Source: Cichorium intybus (Eukaryota; Streptophyta; Magnoliopsida; Asterales; Asteraceae). Taken from it: 64,000 nucleotides of DNA. The DNA lies in assembly GCA_023525715.1 (NCBI GenBank), contig CM042010.1:86687384-86751383 (forward strand), in the 5' to 3' direction. The translations under genes were made by a program, and so were the position numbers. The notes under the pieces were generated by a model. The model saw nothing but the letters and a program-made list of their open reading frames with translations. It did not search any database and was not told the DNA's origin. Shown here piece by piece: positions 35,038 through 46,553 of this stretch. Every line of letters begins with the position of its first letter. Position 1 is the stretch's first letter.

Positions 35038-36492
35038 TGTAATGCCCCAAATTTCAAAATTTCTAAAATTCATTTATTATCAAGGTTTCAATAAAACATT
35101 TATTCCAAAAGTAAATCCGTTCGACCTATTTATTAAACCAACAGCGGAAACAATTGAAAATCATAACATAATTCATTGACATAAATTTTCCTGTATGCGA
35201 TGCGCCGCCATCACGCCTTGCCCTTCCCTTTGTCAATCGATTTACCTGAAATATTATAAAAACAACGGGTAAGCTTAAAGCTTAGTGAGTCCAAAAATTA
35301 CCATACATGCCCACACATTAAACAACCCGTCCTCGAGAACGACCCGACCCTACCCGCCATACAACAGCTACGGGCGTCCATCATACAACAGCCATGGACA
35401 CGGGAAGGTTCTACCCATCATACAACAACTATGGGTTCCCGGTTATGACCCAGCCCATCATACAACAGCTATGGGACAAGGCATAGTCCAACTCGCCATA
35501 CAACAGCTACGAGGGGACACGCATCAGTACTGAGCCCAACAACAAATAACCACAGATATAGAGAAATTCATATAACTGTAAACAACACACAAGATGCCTA
35601 ACATGCAACATCATATAGTAAGGTGAGGATACTCACCTGATTCGAAACCGCACAGATATTCTCTAATATCCCCACTTAGCTCGTCCACACACCTAAATCC
35701 CACACACATACAACATATCAATTACTGACTAGGCTCTTACAGACCTGTCTAAAGGTTAGACTCATTATTTGCCATCAAACCGTGGTCAAAACTAAGTCCC
35801 TTGTCAAACAGTCGCTCACCGCGGCGTGGCACCTCATCCTACGCGCCGCGGCTATCATCGAATAATTACGGGGTTTCAGCCGAGTCCGCGCCTCTGACAT
35901 AGCCAGTCGCGGCTCGTAACATTCCAAAATGTTTTTCAGCGATTAACAGTACATCAATCGGCTAGGGTTCCTTTCTACACCCTTCCTGGGATCAGGAACT
36001 ACCCTAAGGTCACTTCCTTATGGACATGCAAGTCCATGCATGTCCTTGGTTCAAACCCTAAGGGCTACAAATCGTCTAAAGCTACAAACCAACTGGTAAC
36101 ACCATATGACGGGATAAAAAGGAAAGTCAGAAGAGTAAATCTTCTTACCTTACTTCTGAAGGACGGAGTGATGCCCACGATCCGTTCTAAACCTTCTCCC
36201 GCGTGGATCTCCTTCTTCTAATCTCCCAAAACCTTAAACACCTCGAGACCAAAGAGTATCTGCCGAAACCAGACACCTCTACTCTAGAAACTCTCCAAAA
36301 ACACGAACCCTAGGGCTGGGGTCCTTTTTATAGGCGTTTAAATCCGAATTAGGGTTTTTCATGACTGCGGCGCACCGCGCCGCGAATTCTTTAGAACCGC
36401 GCCGCGCGTACAAATCCTACGCGATTCTAGATTCTTCCAAAAGCCGCGCCGCGGATTCCTTCGGGCCGCGACTTGGCGAAACGGGTCTTACA
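35038..36492 (-). repeat. 5' LTR of the decayed Tekay-type element
   Basis: It is the partner of 28236-29696. A TATA box (CTATAAAAAG) lies at 36333-36324 on the minus strand, giving a short U3 of about 160 bp and a long transcribed R-U5. The hairpin cluster at 35353-35513 keeps its stems, while two of its loops carry single changes. Confidence 0.95.
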
Positions 36493-36497
36493 ACAAC

Positions 36498-38096
36498 ATT
36501 ATATATTTCATATACAACTTACTTCTTATGTATCTTTAGGTGATACACAATTGCCATTTATTTCCTCGTCATTTTTCGTTCTTTTGTATTTCGAGGCATT
36601 ATGCCCAATACATTATTTTACTCTTTTGCTTTATACCTTATAGTATTCTAATTAGAATACTATTTCATAACCACTTTTATACTTTTGTACATCATATTTA
36701 TATATCCCAAAACTTACTCATGCTTTTACATTTATAAACACATATATACACATATACATTTCTTTGTATTTCATGGTTACTAGGCATGTACTAATCATTT
36801 CCCATAATCTTTAGAGACTTTTACCCATCATTCCCATTCGGAAGTAGTAACTTCCTGTCTGTTTATTATAGTTCTTACATTATCTTTAATTCTTCGTCTA
36901 CTACTTGTTTAAATATTTACTATTTTTCTTTACTTCATATCATTTATGACCTTTAGTCATTTTGCTCACATGCTTTTGGTTTTCCTTCCATTATCATACA
37001 TCATTATACTCTTTCATTACTGGTATTTTTTTTTCTTTTATTTCGTTCATTTGGTTGCAGAACTTAATTCCTGGCAACCACTATCTTATCATCATTTGTT
37101 TCACCTTTAATTTCTTGCCTAACATTTATTTAGGCATTCAACCTTTATTTCTCGATTCACATTCATTTTATCACATTACATTAATACATTTTGCTTAAAA
37201 TATCATAATCTTTAACAATTTACCATTTATCATTTTTTTAAGGAAAATTTGAAATTTTAATGGTCATGCCCTAGACACACCACCAGCTTGCATTAAACTC
37301 TTCTTTACCATTCTTTTATTTTTACAATTCTATGTACTATCAATATACTCTGCTTAAAATTTTTGTTCTTCATGTAAGAGTCTTACAACTCCTATATAGG
37401 TAATCAATACCCATAATTCCTCTTTAAATTACTCTTATTCATACTTTCTCTCGCCTTGACAGGCATATATTTTAATATCTTTCAATCTGTCTAAAAATAT
37501 TAATTATCACTTTATTTCTTTTACTTTATCATATTAAGTGGTATATATCCACTGCATTAACTTTTAATACTCATAACCTTACTGGTTGTTATTACATAGG
37601 CATATAATTCCTATGTTTTAGTTACTACTCTCTTCAAAACCCCACCCACCAGAATACTATAATTCCTTTGTGATTCCACCATTCTCAATACATATCCTGT
37701 GATTATGATAATACGGGCCCATATTACCATAACCACCTATACATATTGATTCTGCTGTTACCACAAGGTTTCATGGGACACTGGTTCTTTTAACATATAA
37801 CACCATTATAAATACATGGTGTTCAATACTAGAAATCTTACTACTTTATAACATAGCCTTTAATAAATTTAGACGGTTACGGAAAATATCATATAATTTT
37901 CCTAGCGGTCAGATTTTTGCTCACTTTAAACATTAACTTAACACTTCTTAGTGTTATATATCTACATATTTTAGATAATGCATAATGTCTTAATCATTTA
38001 AGACATCATATAGCATACTTTCATAAACTAACATTTCTATAGCATGAGTTTAAGCCTAGGAGTGGAACAAGCCAATCCTAATTCGCTTAAACTATG
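36498..38096. other. Non-coding interior of the LARD-like element, right part
   Basis: T-rich, AT-rich sequence between the nested Tekay element and the primer site. No coding frame above about 80 codons and no recognisable domain. Confidence 0.7.
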
Positions 38097-38108
38097 GCTC
38101 TGATACTA
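38097..38108 (-). other. Primer-binding site of the LARD-like element (one mismatch)
   Basis: The minus strand reads TAGTATCAGAGC, one base different from the usual initiator tRNA-Met site, three bases from the LTR. Confidence 0.8.
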
Positions 38109-38111
38109 ACT

Positions 38112-41100
38112 TGTGACACCCCATTTCTACTGTTTGCAAATACTATGGTTTTTCGTATAAATACATGAATACAAAAATACGGTTTATCAAAAACCGATAA
38201 TTTAAATGCTTAAAACAGTGGGTGTACAAATTCATATCAAGCTAACCATAGTAAGCAAGAAAGGATTTAACCTTGAGTCCAATATAGGAGCTAACTTAAT
38301 ATCCACTCCCGCTAAACTTCATCCCATTGATAGCAACTTATATAGACCTGGAATACATGGCAAAACATAGAATACGTAAGACAATAATGTCTCGTGAGTT
38401 ACATGAGTTTTAGACTCAAACTTTTAATTTCTTTTTTTTTCCAACTTTTTATAAAACTTATACTTGAAACATCTTTCAAATCTTCATAGTAATAACATAC
38501 CAAAGCTCTTTACTTTTCAAATTCATTTTTATAACATACTTTACAGAAATAACATCTTTCAAAACTTTATAGTAACAACATACTATAATTCTTTACTTCT
38601 CAAAATCATTTCATAACATATTTAGTAGAAATAACATATTTTCTTACTTTCTTTGACTGGTTTTATAAGCTTGCTGGATTTTTATACTTAGGGCTTTAAT
38701 CACTATAAGTGATACCCAAGTCTCTACGGCTAGAAAGAACAGATCAATCCTCACCATAGAAGTGCTGAGGCAATCTACTTCGCGATGGGGATTTTTCCCC
38801 GGTAGACCCCTTACCTAACCCGGGTAGGTTGGAACATAGTTCCCTTACTAACGCTGCTTGCTACAATTACCAGTCATACAAAACATTTTCTGCTTACTTT
38901 AACATTACTTACTTGCATAGTGGCTAATTGCCAAACTTCACCGTTTATTGTCTTTATGGCTAAATGCCAAATTCATAACTTTTGTTTCACAAAAACCATA
39001 TATTTAAAACATGTCCTTATAACATACTAAGCTTTATGCCAAATCATACTTTCCAAACATCTTGTGGCTATATGCCCTTTCATACTTGAAAACATATAAA
39101 ATTTGTAACCAAAACATACTTCTTAAACATTTTATGGCTATATGCCTATCCATACTTTCAAACATGTATAATTTGTATTAAACATATACTTTCACATATT
39201 TGGTTCATAGACCAAAACATACTTTCACATAATTGGTTCATAGACCAAAACATAACTTCAAATATAACATTATACTTTCACAAACGAGTTAGAGATAATA
39301 CTCTTGCATATAATTTCACATATAGAAATTTTATAAGAAATCTTGAAAATACTTACTTGCCATGTACCCCAGAATGGGTAAAAATACTGCATGTACTCAC
39401 CTCATGTATTGCTAGAAGATTGGCTACACGTTCCTTGTATTTATACTCTTTTGTGATTAAATAAACACTTGGCATGAACCTATAATTAACATGTTATATA
39501 TTAACATTCATGCTAACTGATTCTATAACTCATTAGAGTCATTATAATACTATCTTGGGTCATAACAAGTCTATAACTTTTAAATGACCAACTTTAGTTA
39601 AATCGTATTTTATACGTATTTTGCTACAGTGCCCTCGAGGGGTCGTATTTCAATTCCGACAATTTTCCATGAAGTTTCACACTATATTGGACCTATGTTT
39701 AAAATTTGAGGTCAATCGGACAAGTGTAAGACCAAAACTCAAAATCCATTTGGGCTTGGCAGGAGACTAATTGAAAAAACTGCATTTTTGCTTCTGACGC
39801 GGGATCGCGACCCGATCCTAAGGGGGATTGCGACCCGATCTCGTCTGGTGCGACCAGATGCTCCATTTTTATGCTATAAATTACCATTTTCCCATATTAA
39901 GCCCTTAATGCACGACTTAATCACTAGGGATTGTTCCAAGAGCAAAACCATTCATTTTTTTCCAGTTTCTAACAATTGAAATCATAGATTTAAATCATTT
40001 TCCAAACATTCCCGTTTTTGCATTTTTTTGTCCAAAACCGAAATTATCCAATATTAATCACTTCTACTGATTTATTTCAACAATTTCCACATATGGAACT
40101 CATTAAAACCCCTTAGAATTAATTTGATCATGTGAAATTGATTTCTAAGGCTTTTGAACAAAATTCCAAATTTTCAACAATAGCAACATACTTTGATGAT
40201 TTTTAAGATATGTTCTTAATACTTGACTTAATTGGTTTAGGGTCATATCTAGGCCCTAAATACCAACTTACACTTAGTTTTAAACTTCAAAATCATCAAA
40301 CCTTCTTTAAAATCTTGAAAATTCTTCCGAAAACAACATTTTTTTTACTAAAAATCATTTTATTGAATTTTCAAGCTTATGAATTGATTTCTTGTTTCTT
40401 TTACAACATTTTTTTAACATAACTAAACCATTAGAGCCATTTGAAATCAGTTTCAACTCATTAACCCATTTCTAGGGTTCTTGAGCTAAAAACCCATTTC
40501 ATCATTTCTTGGCATCTAAGCTTCAATTCCTTTGAATTAATGACTATTACATGTTTCTTTCACCTTTTCTAACACATTAGATTAATCAAAACCATCTGGA
40601 CTCTCAAACCCGTGACTTAGGGTTCTTGAGCAAAAATCATATTTTCTTGATTATTCAACATATTCAACTACTAGAACATGTTAAATAGATGATTTTAAGC
40701 AAGATGAATTTGATGGTTCCATTGGAATCATGATTTCTGGAAAATCAGAAATCAAAACTTGATTCCCTTTCAAGAATTTTGGAGCCTAGAACTTGGAAAC
40801 CTTACCTCTTGAAGCTTGGAATCACTAGTTCCAATTGTGTTCCTTTGATTTCTTTGCAACGATGTTTGATCTTCCTCTCCTCCCGTGCTCTCTTCTCTCG
40901 TTCTCTCTAGACTCTTCTGAATTTATGAGGATTAATGAGATATTTTCTCATTTTTTATATTTTCCATATTTACAGTTTTAGTCCCTGAACTTTCATTCCT
41001 TGGACTTTTGACACAAATATTAAATTTGGCCACATGAAGCTAAAATTCTTACATTTTTGGTCCAAACTAGAATTATACTTTTATAATAATTCTTGTATAT

Positions 41101-41422
41101 GGGCAAATGACCAAATTACCCTTCTCATGGTAGAAATAACCAAATTACCCTCTTTTACTAGAATTAACTTTCGATTACTTATCACCATTATTTGGTGTCA
41201 AAATTTTATTTCATTACATATTAACTCCAAAAATCATATTTTCCTTACTTAAAAGTCATTTGGATGTCAAATGACCATTTTGCCCTTTTCTCATCATCTT
41301 TTTCCAAACTTTTGGTATTTTACCACATTTCTAAATAATTTATTTTAAAATTTTCAAAATATTTTTGGTCTTTTCTTTACGTATTTTCTCGAATATAAAT
41401 TCGAGATTTTCGGGTCGTTACA
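38112..41422 (-). repeat. 5' LTR of the LARD-like element
   Basis: It is the partner of 23636-26900. It is 46 bp longer, mainly from the 41-bp segment at 39730-39770. Confidence 0.93.
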
Positions 41423-41427
41423 TTAGG

Positions 41428-41778
41428 AATCAGACAGGGTACACGCAGCGGAAACACACTATCACACACACACAAACTCACGAAAATAAAACAAGAAGAA
41501 CACAAGGATTTTTACGTGGTTCGGATTCGGTGCAAATCCTACGTCCACGGGCTACAACTAGAGAAATCTTATTAATACTCACAAGATTACAATTTATAAC
41601 TCTTGTTTTGAGCTCAAGTGGTGCATCTTCTAACTTACCCATTGATGCTATTTATATATGTTGGAGGGTAATGTGAAATCAAAACAAAAAATTAGGCTAC
41701 CTAACAAGATTCACCAACTCTTCTTTGACATTCACCAACCTCACCAACCAAGTGAAAAATCTTCACTTTCACATAACA
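41428..41778 (-). repeat. Remainder of the split Copia 3' LTR
   Basis: It continues the LTR begun at 23629-23635. The five bases before it (41423-41427, TTAGG) are the target duplication of the LARD-like insertion. Confidence 0.9.
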
Positions 41779-41790
41779 ATCTCCCACTTG
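41779..41790 (-). other. Copia polypurine tract
   Basis: The minus strand reads CAAGTGGGAGAT, the canonical Ty1/Copia plant form, directly before the LTR. Confidence 0.93.
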
Positions 41791-41928
41791 AAGATTTTGA
41801 ACAACATAGTCTTTCTCTACTGTTATCCAAATCCAGTAATCTTAAAACAACCAAGTCTTCCAAGCCTCCAGCTCCCAAGAACAAGCTAAACTTAGTCTAA
41901 TTTCTCTAATTGTAGCCACCCCTCATCT

Positions 41929-43497
41929 TTAAGTACTAGAAGCGCCAGTTGAAGCTCCCACTAGTTCCAACTCAGCCGTGGCTAATCCCACCACCGACTC
42001 ATCCTCTGTCTCAACCGGTTTGGACACTCCACCAGCTCCAGAGATACACCGAGGACCACTAACACTCTCCAAACTTTGCAAACTTCCAACAGGAGAGAAT
42101 TTTTCAGTCTTAGTCTTCAAAACCCAACGGCTCTTTGTAACTGTACCCGGAACACACCCCGTGCTCCCACTGTCACAAAATTCCCTGAATGGTTTAGACT
42201 TTCCGACTCGTTCAGCTAACATCCCCTTGGCTCCAGAATTCATGTTTGCAAAATGAACTCTCTTAGCACTAGATTTAGCGAACCAGATTTTGTCATGCTT
42301 AACAGGGACGGTCATACTTCCCTCAGCAGGTACCTCAACCATATACAATAACCCACGCTTCATACCTTGAGCAATCACCGAATTACCATTGACCACCCTC
42401 CATTTACCACCACCAAACCTTACTTCCAATCCTTGTTTATCCAGCTGACCAACAGAAATCAATTTCTTCTTCAGCTCCGGAATCACCCTGACATTCTTCA
42501 GGTTCCATGTAGTTCCCAATGAAGTAATCAGATCAATATCTCTCATGCCCGTTACTTGAAGCATCTCGTCATTTGCTAACCGTACCTTCCCAAAATCTCC
42601 TTCTTTTAGATTCACCATCGTTTCTCCGTTGTCCATGGCATGAAACGAAGCTCCTGAATCCATGACCCAAGAGTCTACAGAACTTTCCATACTTAGTATC
42701 AGTGCATCATCCTCAGACACACCCTCAGCACTAGCAATGTTCAATTCTTTCTTTGGACATTGCCTCTTAACATGTCCCACCTCTTGGCAGTTCCAGCACT
42801 TCACATTCTTCCAAGTTCTAGATGAACTTCTTCCCCGACTCCCACTGCTCCCACTATTCCTGCTATTCCCTCTACTTCTTCCGATATTTAATAACTCAGA
42901 AGAAGAAAATCCACCTTGATTCTTGCATCTGACATCCTCGCCAAGAACCAAATCTCTAACCCCTTCAAAAGTCATACCACTGGTCCCCACTAAACTTGTA
43001 ACAGCGGTTACTGTTCCAGACCAGCTATCAGGTAGTGAAGCTAGTAGCAGTGAAGCTTGAGTCTCGTTATCAAATTTAATTCCCACAGATGATAATCTGG
43101 ACAGAATTGAATTTAGATTTTTAATGTGAACTGTAATTGAGTTGTCTTCATTCATCCTTGTCGTGAACAACTCCCTCATCAAGAACACCTTGTTAGCCAC
43201 CGACGGTTTCTCATACATGTTCGTCAGAGCATCTATCATACCACGTGCCGTGGTTTCCTTCATGATGTTGAAAGCAACGCTCCTTTCCAACGACAACATA
43301 ATAACCGCCTTAGCTTTCTTGTCCTTTGAGCTCCACGCATCTTCGGCAGCTTTTTCCATTTTCTCCGGTTTGTCTCCAAGTACCACGTCCAAATCTTTCT
43401 GATATAGCAATGCTTCTAATTGCATTTTCCACCAGCTAAAGTCAGAACCGTTGAACTTCTCGATTACAACCTTGTCTTCAGCCATTACGACAAACAA
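41929..43497 (-). CDS. Copia Gag with partial protease, integrase/RT absent
   Basis: An uninterrupted frame of 522 codons. The more likely start is the fifth codon (MAEDK, at 43485). Residues about 10-190 are a Copia Gag of the UBN2 type (FNGSDFSWWKMQLEALL near the start). A CCHC zinc knuckle (CWNCQEVGHVKRQC) is at residues 234-247, and the protease active-site DSGA at 280-283 within SWVMDSGASFHAM. A Gag-pre-integrase-like segment follows (RGLLYMVEV), then about 120 residues without a recognisable integrase. Gag packages the element RNA in cytoplasmic particles. No reverse transcriptase or RNase H is encoded, so mobility would need a partner. The open frame and near-identical LTRs suggest relatively recent activity as a non-autonomous, TR-GAG-like element. 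Confidence 0.88.
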   Translation of the reverse strand: MFVVMAEDKVVIEKFNGSDFSWWKMQLEALLYQKDLDVVLGDKPEKMEKAAEDAWSSKDKKAKAVIMLSLERSVAFNIMKETTARGMIDALTNMYEKPSVANKVFLMRELFTTRMNEDNSITVHIKNLNSILSRLSSVGIKFDNETQASLLLASLPDSWSGTVTAVTSLVGTSGMTFEGVRDLVLGEDVRCKNQGGFSSSELLNIGRSRGNSRNSGSSGSRGRSSSRTWKNVKCWNCQEVGHVKRQCPKKELNIASAEGVSEDDALILSMESSVDSWVMDSGASFHAMDNGETMVNLKEGDFGKVRLANDEMLQVTGMRDIDLITSLGTTWNLKNVRVIPELKKKLISVGQLDKQGLEVRFGGGKWRVVNGNSVIAQGMKRGLLYMVEVPAEGSMTVPVKHDKIWFAKSSAKRVHFANMNSGAKGMLAERVGKSKPFREFCDSGSTGCVPGTVTKSRWVLKTKTEKFSPVGSLQSLESVSGPRCISGAGGVSKPVETEDESVVGLATAELELVGASTGASST

Positions 43498-43666
43498 TAG
43501 ACAAATATTTTATAGTACTTTTGTGTGACAGAACAGTACCGTTCAAAGTACCGAGATACCTTTAATACGATTAATAGAAATTAGTTTCTTATATGGAAGA
43601 TCAGACAAAACTGCAACCACAGAGCATACTCTAATATCTAAAACCGAGACCTCCTCGAAACCCAAA

Positions 43667-43678
43667 GCTCTGATACCA
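43667..43678 (-). other. Copia primer-binding site
   Basis: The minus strand reads TGGTATCAGAGC, two bases from the 5' LTR. Confidence 0.93.
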
Positions 43679-43680
43679 GT

Positions 43681-44038
43681 TGTTAGGAATCGGACAGGGT
43701 ACACGCAGCGGAAACACACTATCACACACACACAAACTCACAAAAATAAAACAAGAAGAACACAAGGATTTTTACGTGGTTCGGATTCGGTGCAAATCCT
43801 ACGTCCACGGGCTACAACTAGAGAAATCTTATTAATACTCACAAGATTACAATTTATAATTCTTGTTTTGAGCTCAAGTGGTGCATCTTCTAACTTACCC
43901 ATTGATGCTATTTATATATGTTGGAGGGTAATGTGAAATCAAAACAAAAAATTAGGCTACCTAACAAGATTCACCAACTCTTCTTTGACATTCACCAACC
44001 TCACCAACCAAGTGAAAAATCTTCACTTTCACATAACA
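43681..44038 (-). repeat. Copia 5' LTR
   Basis: 358 bp, intact, followed by the target duplication CTAAA. The minus strand carries a TATA-type sequence (TATATAAATAG) at 43918-43908. Confidence 0.93.
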
Positions 44039-44043
44039 CTAAA

Positions 44044-44589
<546 letters not shown>

Positions 44590-46545
44590 CTGGGCAGTCA
44601 ATCGCGCCGCTATACCGGCGGTATAGCGGTGGTATCGCGGTTATCGCCCATCAACCGCTACAAAAACTAGTTTAGCGTTACAAAATAGCGAAACCGCTAT
44701 TATCGGTGCTATTTAACGCGATTTACCGCATTTTAGCCAACCGCTATAGCGATTTTAGCCCGCTATTAAAAATTTTGAACATTTACAAAAGGGTTCACCA
44801 AAGGTACTCCCAATGACTAAGCTATGTTGAACCAGGTTTGAACCCGGTTAAGTTTAGCTCAATGGGTGAGACTAGTAACCAAGCTTCTTATTTATAAGAA
44901 GAGGAGGATGTCAATGTTCTATTTCTAAGCGATGTGGGATGGTATCGCTTAACAGTCCCAAAACTATCCAGCCTTCATTCCTCGACAGTTTGGTATAGGT
45001 CCGATTACACTTGCGACATGGTTCGTAATCGACTGATATATGCTTCGTTTAATCCCGACTTCATTCCTCGACAGATTCAATTCAAAGTTCAGGTTAAATC
45101 AATTCGAGATTCAATTCCATGTTCCAGATTCAATTCCAAGTTCAGGTTAAATCAGGTTCGATTCCTTTAATTTCGATTGCAGGTTCGATTCCTTCAATTC
45201 AATTCCAACTCGCCAAGTTATCGAGGATTTGATTCCTTCAATTCAGGTTCGATTCCTTCAGGTCCCGACTGCAGTTTTGAAGCTTACAGTTTCGATTAAA
45301 GTGGCACCGATTACAGTTTTGAAGCTTACAGGTTGGTACAGGTTCGATTGATTCTATCCAACTCCAACGATTGCATAAAACGACTTTGACAATGGATATT
45401 CAACAAGGATTAATTGGTTCTCCTTCATCAATTACGACTGAATCAACAAAGACATTAAGGAACTATGAGATTAATTTTGTTGTGTTGTAAGATGTCACGA
45501 GATTAAGAACTGTCAACTGAATTAGTGATTAGTTTGATTGTTATATTTGTTTAATTGTGTTATAATTGTGTTGTAATTGTGGTCTTTATCATTTATATTC
45601 ACATTCTTGCTATAATGGATGAAGCTATATCAAGAACCTATATAGAAAAAATGGATGAAACTATATGCATTCAAGGTGTTTGATGAAATGCTTGAAAGAA
45701 AATGACTTTTATGATATTAAGGCAGTGTTTGGTTTGACGCATTTAGACGGATTTATTAGGATTGGAAATTAAAATGCTATGAAATGCTTTGTTTGGTTAG
45801 AGCTTGTTTATTTAATTTAGTCTCAAGTTTCTTTGCTGCAAATATGTTTATACACAGTGGTAGCCTACTATATAATTTAGTTAACTGTTATGGCCTGAAA
45901 GTTGCATTTCATGTTATTCAATAATCAAGCTTTCGTGGGTTCTTTTTTAATTTAGTTAATAGACTTGTTAATGTTAGAATAATCATCCTTAATTTGGGCG
46001 TTAGTTTCATTTGATCTTCCACAACTTATATTTCATGATTTAGTCATATGTATGTATAAATTAAGTTAATAACAGTTTAATTCTTCTACGCATGGTTTGT
46101 TGGATAATATTTCAGTGAAGAAGAAACAATTGAACTCATATTCTTGACTAACTATTTTGGGCATAAAAGGAACTTCTAGATTCGCCCTGTAAATCACCTC
46201 AAATATCTCACCGTTGGGAAGATAAAGGACAAATCAGTAATTTACAACGCATTTATAAAATTATTAAAATGAAATCCTTTTCATTTTCTTCAACCAAACA
46301 CTCCTTAGAATTTTAGTTTATTCGAATTCCGAATGCATTGAATTCCAAATCATTTCATGAATTGGAAATCCTTACAAAAGAATCCGCAATCCAAACGTAC
46401 CCTAATTCTACTAGTAATAGTCTAATATATAAATTCTACATATTACTAGAAAACCGCTATACCACCGCTATACCACCGCGAAAACCGCAAAATTAAATAT
46501 CGGTATGTTACCGCGATTACGATTTTTACCGCGATAACTGCATAG
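44590..46545. mobile_element. hAT-like non-autonomous DNA transposon with TATAGCGG subterminal repeats
   Basis: The ends are related as inverted repeats: left CTGGGCAGTCAATCGCG, right (reverse complement) CTATGCAGTTATCGCGG. An 8-bp duplication TGTGTGTG (44582-44589 and 46546-46553) fits hAT, though it lies in GT-repeat sequence and could be partly chance. Both subterminal regions are packed with CCGCTAT/ATAGCGG words (44600-44770 and 46445-46535), as hAT transposase sites often are. No transposase is visible. The middle has degenerate GGTTCGATTCC repeats (about 45060-45310), and a second element is inserted at 45721-46402. Confidence 0.65.
45721..46402. mobile_element. PIF/Harbinger (Tourist-like) element
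   Basis: The left end GGCAGTGTTTGGTTTG and right end (reverse complement) GGGTACGTTTGGATTG are imperfect inverted repeats. The 3-bp duplication TAA is at 45718-45720 and 46403-46405, as expected for Harbinger/Tourist. It is 682 bp with no transposase frame, and is nested within the hAT-like element. Confidence 0.7.
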
Positions 46546-46553
46546 TGTGTGTG

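Larger units (their letters stand above)
28236..36492 (-). mobile_element. Decayed Gypsy/Tekay-type chromovirus nested in the LARD-like element
   Basis: The LTRs are 1461 bp (28236-29696) and 1455 bp (35038-36492), starting TGTAA(C/T)GCCCC and ending GGGTCTTACA. The target duplication is ACAAC (28231-28235 and 36493-36497). The primer site at 35023-35034 and polypurine tract at 29697-29710 show minus orientation. The interior encodes Gag-protease-RT-RNase H-integrase-chromodomain, the Gypsy order, but the frame is broken several times. By eye the LTRs differ at about 20-25 sites plus a 6-bp indel, many of them C/T or G/A changes at CpG. Confidence 0.95.
23636..41422 (-). mobile_element. Large non-coding LTR retrotransposon (LARD-like), minus orientation
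   Basis: The LTRs are 3265 bp (23636-26900) and 3311 bp (38112-41422), starting TGTGACACC and ending GGTCGTTACA on the plus strand. The target duplication is TTAGG (23631-23635 and 41423-41427). The primer site (38097-38108) and polypurine tract (26901-26915) give the orientation. After removal of the nested Tekay element the interior is only about 3 kb and has no Gag or Pol reading frame. Long LTRs with a non-coding interior fit a LARD. The pre-PPT sequence (GGACGGAAT on the minus strand) resembles that of the Tekay elements. The LTRs differ at roughly 22 sites plus small indels and one 41-bp difference. Confidence 0.93.
23629..44038 (-). mobile_element. Small Copia-type LTR element (Gag/protease only), interrupted by a nested insertion
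   Basis: LTRs of 358 bp start TGTTAGGAATC and end CACATAACA. One is at 43681-44038; the other is split into 23629-23635 and 41428-41778 by the element at 23636-41422. The target duplication is CTAAA (23624-23628 and 44039-44043). The primer site (43667-43678) and polypurine tract (41779-41790) show minus-strand orientation. Without the insertion the element is about 2.6 kb. It encodes Gag plus protease-type sequence but no integrase, reverse transcriptase or RNase H, like plant TR-GAG elements. The two LTRs differ at about 3 positions. Confidence 0.93.
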
